From positions 24,471-88,470 of the forward strand of contig JAXGGA010004439.1 in NCBI GenBank assembly GCA_038373865.1: 64,000 nt of DNA. The letters run 5' to 3'. Under the pieces are notes generated by a model. The model did no database searches and was not told where the DNA came from. It was given only the letters and a program-made list of their open reading frames with translations. The stretch's first letter is position 1. Every line of letters starts with the position of its first letter. Origin of the DNA: Uloborus plumipes (taxonomy: Eukaryota; Arthropoda; Arachnida; Araneae; Uloboridae). The position numbers and the translations under genes were made by a program. This document shows, piece after piece, positions 20,430 to 30,500 of this stretch.

Positions 20430-22740
20430 CATTTTTATTCGCAATCATTTAATTATTAAGATTCTAAGATAATGATTAAAAGAAATTAATTATTAAGATG
20501 TTAATAAAGCAAGTCATTATTTAAACATTATTTTTTTAATTTATGAGGAGAATAAGAGAAAGGTAATGTTCCTTTTAATTAACATTTAGCTGAATTCAAA
20601 CTCATGAAGTTTTTACATTATCTTGTTGCTCCACAAAAGTTAACTCGTAGAAGTAAATTAATGAAGCTTCAAATTCCTGCACCTTGTCATCGTGCTTTGT
20701 TGTAATTCTTTAATTACAATTTTTATCTTTATTTATTTACTGCATTTTGATTTTTTCTACGGACCGGCGTTGGTTCGTTGAGAAATTTGACCGGTCCCCA
20801 GAGATTTTTGCTCGACCACGTAAACAAAAAAACATCTACTTTTTTTTACAGTAAATAAACAAATGAATAAATTAAAGTATAAATAAATAAATAATAATAA
20901 TCATTTTTATAATAACATAATAGTAATAAGTATATTATGCGACATTTTAACGTACATTTTGTGATTGGGACTTTTCGCTACTTTCTATGATTTTCCAAAC
21001 TTTTGAATATTAAGTTTGAATATATTAACAATAATTACTAAAATAACGAACAAGTTTTGTTTATCAATATTTTTTTGTAAAAAAAAGGGGGGGGGGAGCA
21101 CTTAAAATTTTTTCACGCGTTTTTAACGGTCCCCAAGACAAAAAAAAAAAAATAGCACAGAAAATAAATAAATAAATAAAATAAAATAAAGATAATAATA
21201 AAATCCTCACCGATCCGTGAGATTTTTTAAAAGCTTTTATCGGTTCACCGATCAAAAAACGCTGATCTAACATATATGCAACTTATGCTTTTAAGAAAAT
21301 TCACCTTCATATTGGTCATTGTAGAACCAAAGTGGAAAACAATAATAAAATATTAGCACTATTATTATTATTGCATCATCAACGAGAAACTTTTTTTCTT
21401 TGATCCTGATTTAAAGATAGGAAACTGAGCTCCGTATTTTATTAAAAAGAGCTTACTAATGGATACAGAATGACTAAGTTGTTTTGAATTTCCTGATTCA
21501 TCCTTTGTTCCAAACATCACAAAATGACAATTTTAACTTAATTGTTGAATGAAAATTAAACTGAACTTTCCAGCAAATTTCACCTTCATTATTTTCTTTT
21601 ATTCATTGCCTTATTTCGACCTTAAAAAAAAGAAAATAATTCGGTTTTACAACGTTCCTAAAGGTATTGTGTCAAAAACATCATAAAACACATAAAAAAA
21701 GTTCGTCGTTCTCAAAATTTATTCCTTTTTAGAACAAATAACGCAAGAGGAAAAAGAATCTTTCCTTCTTCCATGATCAAAACAGACAGGCGCAAACACA
21801 AAATCTCAGCTTCAGATTGATAAGACTTTGTTCTGAGTTCATTACACTAAATGTTCATAAATCATACGTTGTATGAATACTCGTACCAATTTGAAAAGTT
21901 TGGAGGAATAACCTCTCAAACCCGACTGATTCATGCAGAGCGATTTTTTGTCCTAGGGGCAAAAAAGAAGAAGAAAGATGTTTTAATTTTACTTATACTT
22001 CTAAACTAAATTATTTTCTCTAAAAAAGATATCTGGCTGAGTAATAACAATGCAAGAAATATAAGATTTTTTTTCTTCCCATAAAGGATTGAAAACTATT
22101 TCTTAGCTCAGGAAAATATATTTGTCTTTAAAAAAAATGCATAGACAGTAAAATTAAATTTTGATACATTTACTTTTGAATTTTCTCTTTACATGCTTGT
22201 TAGCAATTTTACCGTGATGGATTTCAACAGAGAATGCAGTTGAAATAGGAAGTTTACATATTACAGGCAAACCGGTATAGAATAGGGTGAGAGCACCAAA
22301 TAAAGGCCATGTAGACCAATAAGCACAAACCCCCTTATTTTTCTCTGAGGGGAGCAACAATTCGCTAGGTCGTGAGTTCATAGCCATCAGACACCCAACC
22401 TGCTGATAAAGCGTTATCAACAAGCAGTTTGTAATCAATAGCGTTTGTAATCATATAACATTGCAGCGAATATTAAAACAAAAAATCTTGTCAAAATTGT
22501 CTGACAGTGAACTTTTTTCTTCGTGGTTCACTACCGTGGATGAGTATAAAACAGCTGTTAACTGTTCTAGAAAGCGGTATTTTTGGAGCTGAAGACATCA
22601 AAAAGAAAATTTCGCTGTATATTGTTTTCCTTGTAATTTGACAACTCTACAAAAGTAAACTGTAGCCCAATAAGGCCACGATCGGCATTACTTTGGGACT
22701 CCTGTGTCCTTATTGATACTGTCCGTCAGTGAAAGTCGCA
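20430..22740. other. A+T-rich spacer with simple repeats
   Basis: It includes AAATAAATAAATA-type tracts (20860-20910, 21160-21200) and a G run at 21087-21096. Frames at 21064-21273 and 22154-22438 are low-complexity or unrecognised. Confidence 0.45.
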
Positions 22741-22744
22741 CCTG

Positions 22745-23030
22745 GCACTCGCGAACAGTTCCACTTAAAAAAGGGTAGATGGGTTGTGGGTGATAACTTT
22801 CCGAAGTTTTCAATTTAAAACTTGCATTTGTAATATCCTTTTGACATATTTAACTAAACTATGTATTTGAAATTAGCATCGTTCCACGTTGTTTGATACG
22901 GCTCAAAATGCTTTTAATGATTCTTCCCCTATTGTTATCGTACTTAGCACCCCTATTTTAGTAAGATCTGAGAAGACCTGACGCATGCGTTAAGGCGCGG
23001 AAGATTTTACCTAAGAAGATCAGACTACAC
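22745..23030. repeat. dispersed repeat family, copy 2 of 3
   Basis: It aligns with 4330-4625 over its full length, including CCGAAGTTTTCAATTTAAAA, TTAGCATCGTTCCACGTTG and ACCTGACGCATGCGTTAAGG. The upstream GCACCTGGCACTCG also matches the copy at 11830. It directly abuts the Tigger-like fragment that follows. Confidence 0.8.
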
Positions 23031-23310
23031 CGAAGGGTCGGTTTGACAATAGGCTGTCGGATTACTCGCGTGTCTTTCACACTTCTGGTTTTATATTTTT
23101 TCCGGGATTTTGAGTATGCTAATGTTCATTTTTAGCAGTTAAAGATTTTATTAAATTCAATGTTATTGTTTTTATCTATAATTTAAACATAATATGCGAG
23201 TGTTATTGATTTTTATAGCTATCGTATACACTAGTATCGTTTTTACCTACTTTTCGGATTATCCGCGGTTATCGTGCCACCCTATTCCGCAGATAATCGG
23301 GAGTTTACTG
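23030..23310. mobile_element. Tigger/pogo-like element fragment (copy 2)
   Basis: Its right end, reversed, reads CAGTAAACTCCCGATTATCT and lies next to TA (23311-23312). Reverse-complement homology with 861-1065 includes GGAATAGGGTGGCAC and ACTAGTGTATAC. The left terminus is missing or eroded against the neighbouring repeat. Confidence 0.65.
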
Positions 23311-23312
23311 TA

Positions 23313-25910
23313 AAAATATTTTTTTTCCTACAGGGAAAATAATTTGAAAGAGAGAGTGCTAAAAAACACTTCGACCAAAACTATGAGGATATTTCTAGTT
23401 TTCTTTGTAATCAAATTAAATAAATGGACGCGCCATATGAAATAAATTGGACATATTAAGCGCCTAGACGTCTGCGTCGATTCCTATCATTTATGGACAA
23501 CGAATAAAAGGGAAGAAAATTTTGCAACAAATCGAATTACACTGCTACCACAACAAATAGCTTATCCCATACATCTCTCAAATGCAGCTCTAACTGCCGG
23601 ACATTTTTGACCAACTGATTTATGTATTTATTTAGATTTCAAGATATCTTAGTCAACATTAGGGTGGAAACTAAACTGTAACTTTTAACTAAATTCTAAT
23701 ATTCATTCATGGTTTGCTTCGTCAAAAAAAATTGTACATTACCTTCCTCATTCATGAACTCTTTCGTTTGAAACACATATTTTAAAAATAATCTCAGGCA
23801 TTGTGGAAAAAATTTAAAAAATGCATTTTAGTTAAGTAGTTGGTTCTAGTGTTCTTTCAGGAATTTTGAGTGGAGATATGTTCAACAAAACTACTCTTAG
23901 AAATGAAAAAATTCCCGCCTCCCTCCATCAGAATTGTACATTGTCGTCAAATTCATTGATATGTCACCAAAGATTCTTCTTTTTTTACATTGACACAAAA
24001 ATTTTTATTCAGATGGCGTGGCAAAAATAAATAAATTTAAAAAAAAATAAATTAATCGAACGAAAGTAATAAAAAGGGGGAGAAAAAAAAGATTTTTATT
24101 TATTTAATCAGAGAACATTATTTTAACTTATCACTGTTATTGTTATTAATACTATGAGAAAATTAGTTAAATTACAGTTTTATATTCATGTAGTAGAACA
24201 TGGCCTGTTAAATCGCCATCACATAATTGTTTACTCCACAACACTCCCCAGATTTAGTAAATTGCCGCCAATAAAACTCAACCCGATTGAGATCATAAAT
24301 ATTATTTAGCTAAGAGCTTTGCAGTTCCAAGTTTATTTTTACTTTATTTATTTTTTTAGCTACTCATTTATTTTTTCTGAGTGATTTATCTAGTAGGGAA
24401 ATAACCGCTTTTTTCCTAAATCCCCAAAATCCCATAAATGTTTTGAAGTGAGTGTCAACAGTAATTGGACACAGAACCAAAATGGCGGAAAGCATATCTC
24501 TTACATTTCATCTCAGATCCGGCAAGTCGATAACTGAATGAATGAACGAATGACATGACGTCAGAGGGCACTTAATATTTACTTAAGGGTCGAGCGCTTA
24601 GGAAATGCATAAAGCGCCTCTTTCCCTCTTTCTGTTAAGAGTTGCGGAAGTGGACAATGGCGACATTAGACGATTACCTTAAAAAGAGTCTTACGCAGAA
24701 AAGAGTTTTAAATAACTCGAGACTGTTGCCGCGCTCGGCGACAATCAAGAAGTTGATTTGCCACAGACACGATTCTTTGATCGCAGTTTTGTGGTAGCTA
24801 TTCCGGGTCGGCATACAAATCCGGTCCGAAATTAAAACTAGTGTCAGTTGATCGAGTTTTTTTCAGAAAAGTAAAGCTTTTGTTTAGAAATTGACCTAAT
24901 TATAGTTTATGCCAAATTCGTGTGAATTGAAATTAAATTAAAATGGGAAACTGGGGTATTGACTGGGCTAAGTTTGGAATAAGTTCTAAATATAACCGCT
25001 TGCTTCCTGGTTTGACACATATACTCATTAAAAACTGAAAAAAAAAAAAAAAAAAAAAAAAATCGGAATAAAAATCATTAGTTGATTTCCTTTTACACTT
25101 AAAATTAAAAGGAACAGTTACGAATTTCTCGATTGCTATTAAGAAAATTCAATGCGTGAAGAAATTAAAAAGGGTCTAATAATAGAGTTGAAAGCTTTTT
25201 CAATTTAAAAAAATGAAAAAGCGGTCAAAAGGCCATCATTATGTTTTTCCTAAAATAAAGTTCTATTTCTATAATAAACTTACTTAGAAAATCTATTCTC
25301 GTATACTTTGAAGTTTATTGAACCAGAAATTATTTTAGATTACATTTTTAGAAATATAGATTATATTTTAGAAAATATTTTTATACGAGTAAATGCTTTA
25401 TAATGATGGGTAAGGGAAACAATCAATTCAATCTTAATTACTCACATTAGAAGCACAACTCAATAAACAAATAAAATTTTTCACTTTATTTTACACTAGA
25501 AATCACTAATTTGGACAACCAGTTATTTTGTCAGCTGTAAGTTTATATTTACTTCACTTCGTGAATTGTAAGACATTTTAGTTGTGTGCATAAAAAGTCT
25601 CAGAAGTCAGAAGTCTCTTTCTCAGAAGTCATTTTATCAACATATATTTCAAAGGTAAAAACTTATCTAAGTCTTGGAGATTAAAAAACGAAAATTTAAT
25701 AAAAAGATTAAAGATGAAAAATTGAGATATATATTGTCCCAACTCTGAATTTTTTGAGCAATATTTTCACAAAAAGCTCCTATGCATCTATATTTTGTAG
25801 AAATTACAAGAAAGTGATAGCACTCGAAGGTGAAATTTTCAATAGAAGCAAATTATACCACGATTGAAATACAATAAAACATCAATTTTAAGTTTTTCAA
25901 GGGACTGAAT
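23313..25910. other. mostly A+T-rich spacer with one G+C-rich patch
   Basis: Low-complexity A+T-rich sequence, including an A run near 25039-25062. The exception is a less A+T-rich patch at 24430-24830, discussed separately. No element termini were recognised. Confidence 0.45.
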
Positions 25911-25917
25911 GAAAAAA

Positions 25918-26500
25918 AGGGTTAAATACGAGAAAAATATAAACACGGGAAATGCATAGAAGCATTTGCTGAAGGGACCTGCTGAAAAAAAAAAAACGCT
26001 AATTGCAGAGAAAACGTAGATTCATGGGACGTAAAAGCGCCATTTCACTGTACGGGAAAAACATAAAATGCGGGATATACATAGGAAGCAAGTGCTGAAA
26101 CGAACGCAAATTGCGGGGAAAACTTAGATTCTAGGGGGGTAAAATCGGAGTTTTGTTGTACCGTAAAGTCGGGTTACTTGTGGACCCACAAGGAGGTTAC
26201 TTGAGCCCACAGTGAAATGATAAAATCTGGGTTTGGTACTAGCATTAGAGACTGCAGAGTGCTTCTACATAGAGGAGAAACAAGGAACTACGTGCAAGTC
26301 TTCAACTAATAAGTACCAAACCTAGATTTTATCATTTTACTGTAATGGGCTCAAGTAACCCCCTAGGGTCCAAGTAACCCGACTTTACGGTACGGGAAGA
26401 ACGTAAAATACGGGAAATACATAGAAAGCACCTACTGAAGGGACCTGCTGAAAGAAACGCAAATTGCGGGAAAAGTATAGATTCGGGGTTTCACTGTAAA
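25918..26500. repeat. three-unit tandem array, about 115 bp, split by a MITE
   Basis: Units start near 25930, 26062 and 26392 and share CGGGAAATACATAGAAGCA, GGGACCTGCTGAAA, AACGCAAATTGCGGG, GTAGATTC and TTTCACTGTA. The third unit is separated from the second by the 230 bp palindromic element at 26161-26390. TTTCACTGTA resembles pogo-type termini in reverse. Confidence 0.7.
26161..26390. mobile_element. palindromic MITE with TA TSD (230 bp)
   Basis: CCGTAAAGTCGGGTTACTTG at the left is perfectly inverted at the right (26371-26390). Inner blocks (TTACTTGAGCCCA and TGGGCTCAAGTAA; GATAAAATCTGGGTTTGGTA and TACCAAACCTAGATTTTATC) also pair. TA flanks both ends. It disrupts a tandem array, so its insertion is later than the array. 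Confidence 0.9.
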
Positions 26501-27025
26501 ACTGTTGGTAAAGGTAAACGAAACAAATGTAAACAAAAATACATATTTACTCAACATCTCAGTTGAGACAAAATTGCCGATCATACGGCAACAAACATAT
26601 TCCTCTATTTCACAAGGTGTTGAGAGAAACAATAGATAAGGCGGCAAATGTAGGTCTAGTGTATGATTGTTGATTGCAACACTTACATGAATCCAAACAC
26701 GAAAAGCATTTATCTCACTAAAAGCAAACACTTGTAATCTGATGAACACCTTGAGCGAAAGGATTGTAAATTAGGCTGAAAAAAGCTTTTTATCAGAAAT
26801 AGAAGTTCCTTGTTAAGAATTGGAATCGTGTTATCTACTTATATTAAAAACTGAGTATCTTTCTAACTATCTTTCTATCTTTCTTTCTATCTTTCTATGT
26901 CACGCTTATTTCTCCTGAACGCCAATGAACTGAAAGTCGAACCAGGTACCGATAGATAGGTAATTTTTCAGGCTTCATTAGTTTCAATCTATATGATTAT
27001 ACGATTTTAATTAGCGAAGATATCA

Positions 27026-27962
27026 ATTAATAAGTAGTCAAGTTTAAAGCGATTAAGCCTAATAAATGATTAAACTTCCAAGACATTTTTTCTTACCGTT
27101 GCCATTTTGAATTAAAACGTTAATTAAATTATTGAACTATTTAAAATTCCAAGATATTTATTTCTTTCCGTTGCGATTTTAAGGCAGGAATTCAAGTGAA
27201 ACACGGACGATCGCAACTCACCAATGCAATCGCAAATTCCAAAATTTGGATTTAAGTGAAACGAATTCACTTGAATTCGACTTACAGTAGCGGTTGCAAT
27301 ATGCGATCGCCTCGAAGCGACTGCAATGGTGTTTCACTTGAATTCGGCCCTAAATTAAAATGTTAATTAAATTGAACTTTTTAAAATGAAAGAGTGTTAT
27401 TTTTTTCCATTGTCATTTTAAATACGTGTTATAACAAAGTTCTAACAATTGTTTTTATTCTAATTATTAATGACATATTTTTTCTCAGGTACCATTTTGA
27501 AAATGTGTTTTTAAATAAAATTGCAATTGCTGTTTTTAGAAGGGACTTTTTCTGGCTGCGATCCATAAGTAGTCAAATTTAAAGCGAATGTTTAATTAAT
27601 AAGTAGTCAAATTTAAAGCGATTAAGCCTAATTAATGATTAAACTTCCAAGACATTTTTTCTTACCGTTGCCATTTTGAATTAAAACGTTAATTAAATTA
27701 TTGAACTATTTAAAATTCCAAGATATTTATTTCTTTCCGTTGCGATTTTGAATTAAAACGTTAATTAAGTTCAACTTTTTAAAATGAAAGAGTGTTATTT
27801 TTTTCATTGTCATTTTGAATACGTGTTATAACAAAGTTCTAACAATTGTTTTTATTCTAATTATTAATGACATATTTTTTCTCAGGGACCATTTTGAAAA
27901 TGTGTTTTTAAATAAAATTGCAATTGCTGTTTTTAGAAGGGACTTTTTCTGGCTTCGATCCA
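27026..27962. repeat. internal direct duplication of the Helitron
   Basis: Copies 27026-27564 and 27594-27962 share GTAGTCAA(G/A)TTTAAAGCGA, TTGCCATTTTGAATTAAAAC, ATGAAAGAGTGTTATTTTTT and GCAATTGCTGTTTTTAGAAG in order. After removing a 171 bp insertion from the first copy, both are about 368 bp. Confidence 0.9.
27183..27350. mobile_element. Harbinger-type MITE with TAA TSD (168 bp)
   Basis: The left end GGCAGGAATTCAAGTGAAAC and the right end, reversed, GGGCCGAATTCAAGTGAAAC form the terminal repeat. TAA flanks both sides (27180-27182 and 27351-27353). The second copy of the host duplication preserves the empty site near 27749-27752 (ATTTTGAATTAAAAC). A 3 bp TWA duplication and GG-start termini are characteristic of PIF/Harbinger. 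The empty site makes the boundaries secure. Confidence 0.9.
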
Positions 27963-28149
27963 AATATTAAAAGAACTTTTTCGTTTAGAATTTTGCAATT
28001 AATTTTACCGGAAGAAAGCGGTTTGGAAATAATTGTTTTTGGAAAGGAATTTTATTTGTAATTTAGGGAGAGTGCTAAGTATGCGCTACTTGACAACGTC
28101 TTTATTTTTGAGGAAGCATGTGCAAATAATTCGATTGATTCTTTGATGC

Positions 28150-28370
28150 AGGAAAGCTTTTTAGCGAGCCGCTTTAGCGGGGAGTAGTTTATTAAACTTT
28201 TCCTTGGTACTTTAAAGGCGAGCCGCCTTGGCGGCGAGTAGTGAATTGAAACTTTCCTCGCTACTGTAAAGGCGAGCCGCCTTGACGGCGAGTAAACTGT
28301 TTAAACTTTCCTCATTTCTTTAAAGGCAAGCCGCCTTGGTGGCGAGTAGTTTTCTCAAACTGCCTTCACT
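28150..28370. repeat. four tandem palindromic units near the Helitron 3' end
   Basis: Units of about 55-60 bp each contain GGCGAGCCGCCTTGGCGGCG or a variant, followed by AGTAGT and an AAACTTTCCT stretch. Each unit can form a small G+C-rich hairpin. Position just before the 3' terminus is typical for variable tandem repeats of Helitrons. Confidence 0.85.
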
Positions 28371-28407
28371 ACATTACAGCCCGTGCAACGCCGGGCTACG
28401 CAGCTAG

Positions 28408-29394
28408 TAATAGCTTAAAGCTTGTTTTTTAAATTTTGTACAACTACCAGCGCTGGTGTTGGTTTAGTCAATCAATCATTTTCTCAATTGCCCTTAATTT
28501 AATTAATAGATCTGGAAAAGATGCATGTTAGATCCAGAGATATTTCAGCGATTTTACGTGTGTTAGTTTAATTACCATTTTAGAAAATATTCAGAAAACT
28601 ATATGAAAGTAATAAATAGTCAAAACAAATTATAATTTCAAAAGCGTAACAGATAATATGTGTTCTAACAGATTTTCTTTTCTTTAATTAAAGAGCTTAA
28701 ATTTAAATATTCATGATATATATTTTTTTTTTTGCTCAATCGTGTAAGAGACAATTGATTAAATTTGGAGTATACATGTTTTTCAAAAATGATTAAGTTA
28801 TTTTTGTCTTATAATCGCTTAAAAATAGGTTTGTTGTACTTCTGAAAAAGGATTTGAATAGAATATGAATCACATAGCAAAACTCATCATTCATTTTGAG
28901 TCATAACAAAGTTTAAGCTGCTATTTGCAAAAAAAAAAATATTATTACGATTATTGTTATTATTATAATTATAAATAAATGCTTTTATCTCAGTTTTACA
29001 ATCATATTGCCAAAATGAGTCAATATTTGGAGCAAGCTCCTCTCTGTAGAAAATGCACTGTAAATAAAAACGAAAAAGCATCATAGTGAGCAATTAAACG
29101 GAAAAAGTGCTAGTCCTTATGATGAAAATAAGTAGGTTTTATTGGGAATAAAACAAGGTACTAATTATGCGGAAGGTTTATAGATTTTGATTATTCAATG
29201 GCTGAGTAGGGCTGCTTTATGGGAGTGTTCAAAATATCATCCGTTACGCTTCGATAGTTGGAATACTTTCCTGAGTATTTTTTTTTTTTTTACAGATCGA
29301 GTTAAATCAACCATGAGATTAAAAATGAAAAAAAGGTTGGCGCCCAATAAAATACTTGCGTAGCACTTATAACACGTGCGAAAGCACAAACACT
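28408..29394. other. A+T-rich spacer
   Basis: Simple A+T-rich sequence. One 68-codon minus-strand frame is asparagine-run low complexity. No element termini. Confidence 0.5.
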
Positions 29395-29529
29395 CAGGGC
29401 CGCCGAGAGCCAAGACGGACCCTTTGTCATTTTGGTTGCCAGACCCTCCCTATTACACTAAAAAAATTTACATCACTCCAATTTCGAGCCAGGCCTTCCC
29501 AAAGGCCAGGCCTGTAGTTTCCGATTGCG

Positions 29530-29955
29530 CGGGCCGTGGTAGACAGATCCGTAAAGGTCCGGTTTCCTAGAATCGTCGCTGACGCCGGGCGCGACGCACG
29601 CTGGAAACCAGTTTGATTGGAGCGTGGCATGAAGCGACGTCACTCTGCGGCTCAGGCGCATGCGCAGAAGGCGGCGGCCTCTGTTGCCTCGCCAGAGATC
29701 GACGATTTCAATCCTAGGAAACCGGGCCTTACGGCGTCGGATTCGTGACCGGGTCCCGGGTTCGATCCCAGCCGATCAAAAAATCCATCGTCTTCATTAA
29801 TGTTGACTGCTGGGCGTTAAAATACCTCTGGGGGTGCTGGGCCAAGGGTTTGCTCGGCCCTTGGTGTGGTTCAAAAAGAACAGAGCGCTCTTCGGGGCCC
29901 TATCCCGGTTAAACCACAAGTTTTGGTAGGTACGGGGAACCCTGGAGTGTGTGAA
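29530..29955 (+). mobile_element. tRNA-related SINE-like insertion, itself interrupted
   Basis: It lies between 13 bp direct repeats. It contains GTCCCGGGTTCGATCCCAGC (29753-29772), which has a strong B-box (GGTTCGATCCC). The downstream body includes AATCCATCGTCTTC and GGGCCCTATCCCGGTT. The head region is separated from the B-box by an inverted-repeat MITE at about 29554-29731. It is not a functional tRNA, because no cloverleaf can be drawn. Confidence 0.5.
29554..29731. mobile_element. inverted-repeat MITE nested in SINE-like sequence
   Basis: AAGGTCCGGTTTCCTAG at the left and CTAGGAAACCGGGCCTT at the right pair, with AATCGTCG/CGACGATT continuing inward. The TSD is ambiguous because flanking CCGTA/TACGG also pair. 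Confidence 0.55.
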
Positions 29956-30300
29956 GTTTCCGATTGCGCAGACCTGGCCTCGCGTCGGCCCTGATAAGGC
30001 TGCTTAACTCAGAAATAGAGAAATGTCTAAGTCTACGTGAAACGCATGTAACCATATATCGGAAGCGTAATTAAAATAATTTAAAGGAGGATTATTTTCT
30101 TCGCTTGTATAGTGATACAGTTAGGAGTGACAAAACCAGGCTAATCATTTCGAATTTTCCAGGAGGGGGAAAAAGGTATGTACCCCCTCCTTAATCAACT
30201 GTTACTCCATGCGAATTATATCAAAACGCAAAAAATACACCTACGTGTATGTAACTCCACTAACTTCTCCAAACTAGAGGCAATTAATTCCCCTGACCGA

Positions 30301-30500
30301 TCTAAGGGGCCTATTATATGTCAGAAAATTCATTCAACTTTAAGGAGGCACCACACTTTAAAATATTCGACTTTACTTTACATATTCGACACACTTCAAA
30401 ATATTGAGCGCATATTTTTAAAAGTGTGATACCCCTTTGAAGTTACGGTTAAAGTGAGCATTGAGTTGAATGAATTTCCTAACGTGTAATAGGCCTTTTA
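30301..30500. repeat. foldback MITE-like palindrome, about 200 bp
   Basis: GGGGCCTATTATATGTCAGA...ATTCATTCAAC at the left pairs with GTTGAATGAATTTCCTAACG...AATAGGCC at the right. The outer TSD is not clear. The plus-strand frame at 30178-30429 runs through one arm and is not considered a gene. Confidence 0.65.

Larger units (their letters stand above)
26834..28407 (+). mobile_element. non-autonomous Helitron (1574 bp)
   Basis: The 5' end is TCTACTTATATTAAAAACTG preceded by A. The 3' end is CTAG followed by T, matching the A|TC...CTRR|T insertion rule of Helitrons. Eight bases before CTAG ends a hairpin AGCCCG-TGCAACGC-CGGGCT (28378-28397), the expected 3' stem-loop. Near the 5' end is a CTTTCTAT-type microsatellite followed by a conserved-looking TGTCACGCTTATTTCTCCTG segment. 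Inside are two long direct repeats (27026-27564 and 27594-27962), one carrying a MITE, and four units with GGCGAGCCGCC palindromes (28150-28370). No Rep/helicase frame is present. Confidence 0.85.
29395..29993. mobile_element. hAT-like element with nested insertions (about 600 bp)
   Basis: The ends CAGGGCCGCCGAGAG and (reversed) CAGGGCCGACGCGAG form a 15 bp inverted repeat with two mismatches, as in hAT elements. A clear 8 bp TSD is not visible. Inside, TTTCCGATTGCGC is directly repeated (29517-29529 and 29956-29968) and brackets a further insertion. G+C is much higher than in the surroundings. Confidence 0.55.

Noticed and set aside
29753..29772. tRNA gene with GGTTCGATCCC
   Set aside because: Only the B-box half is present, within a SINE-like insertion that is interrupted by a MITE.
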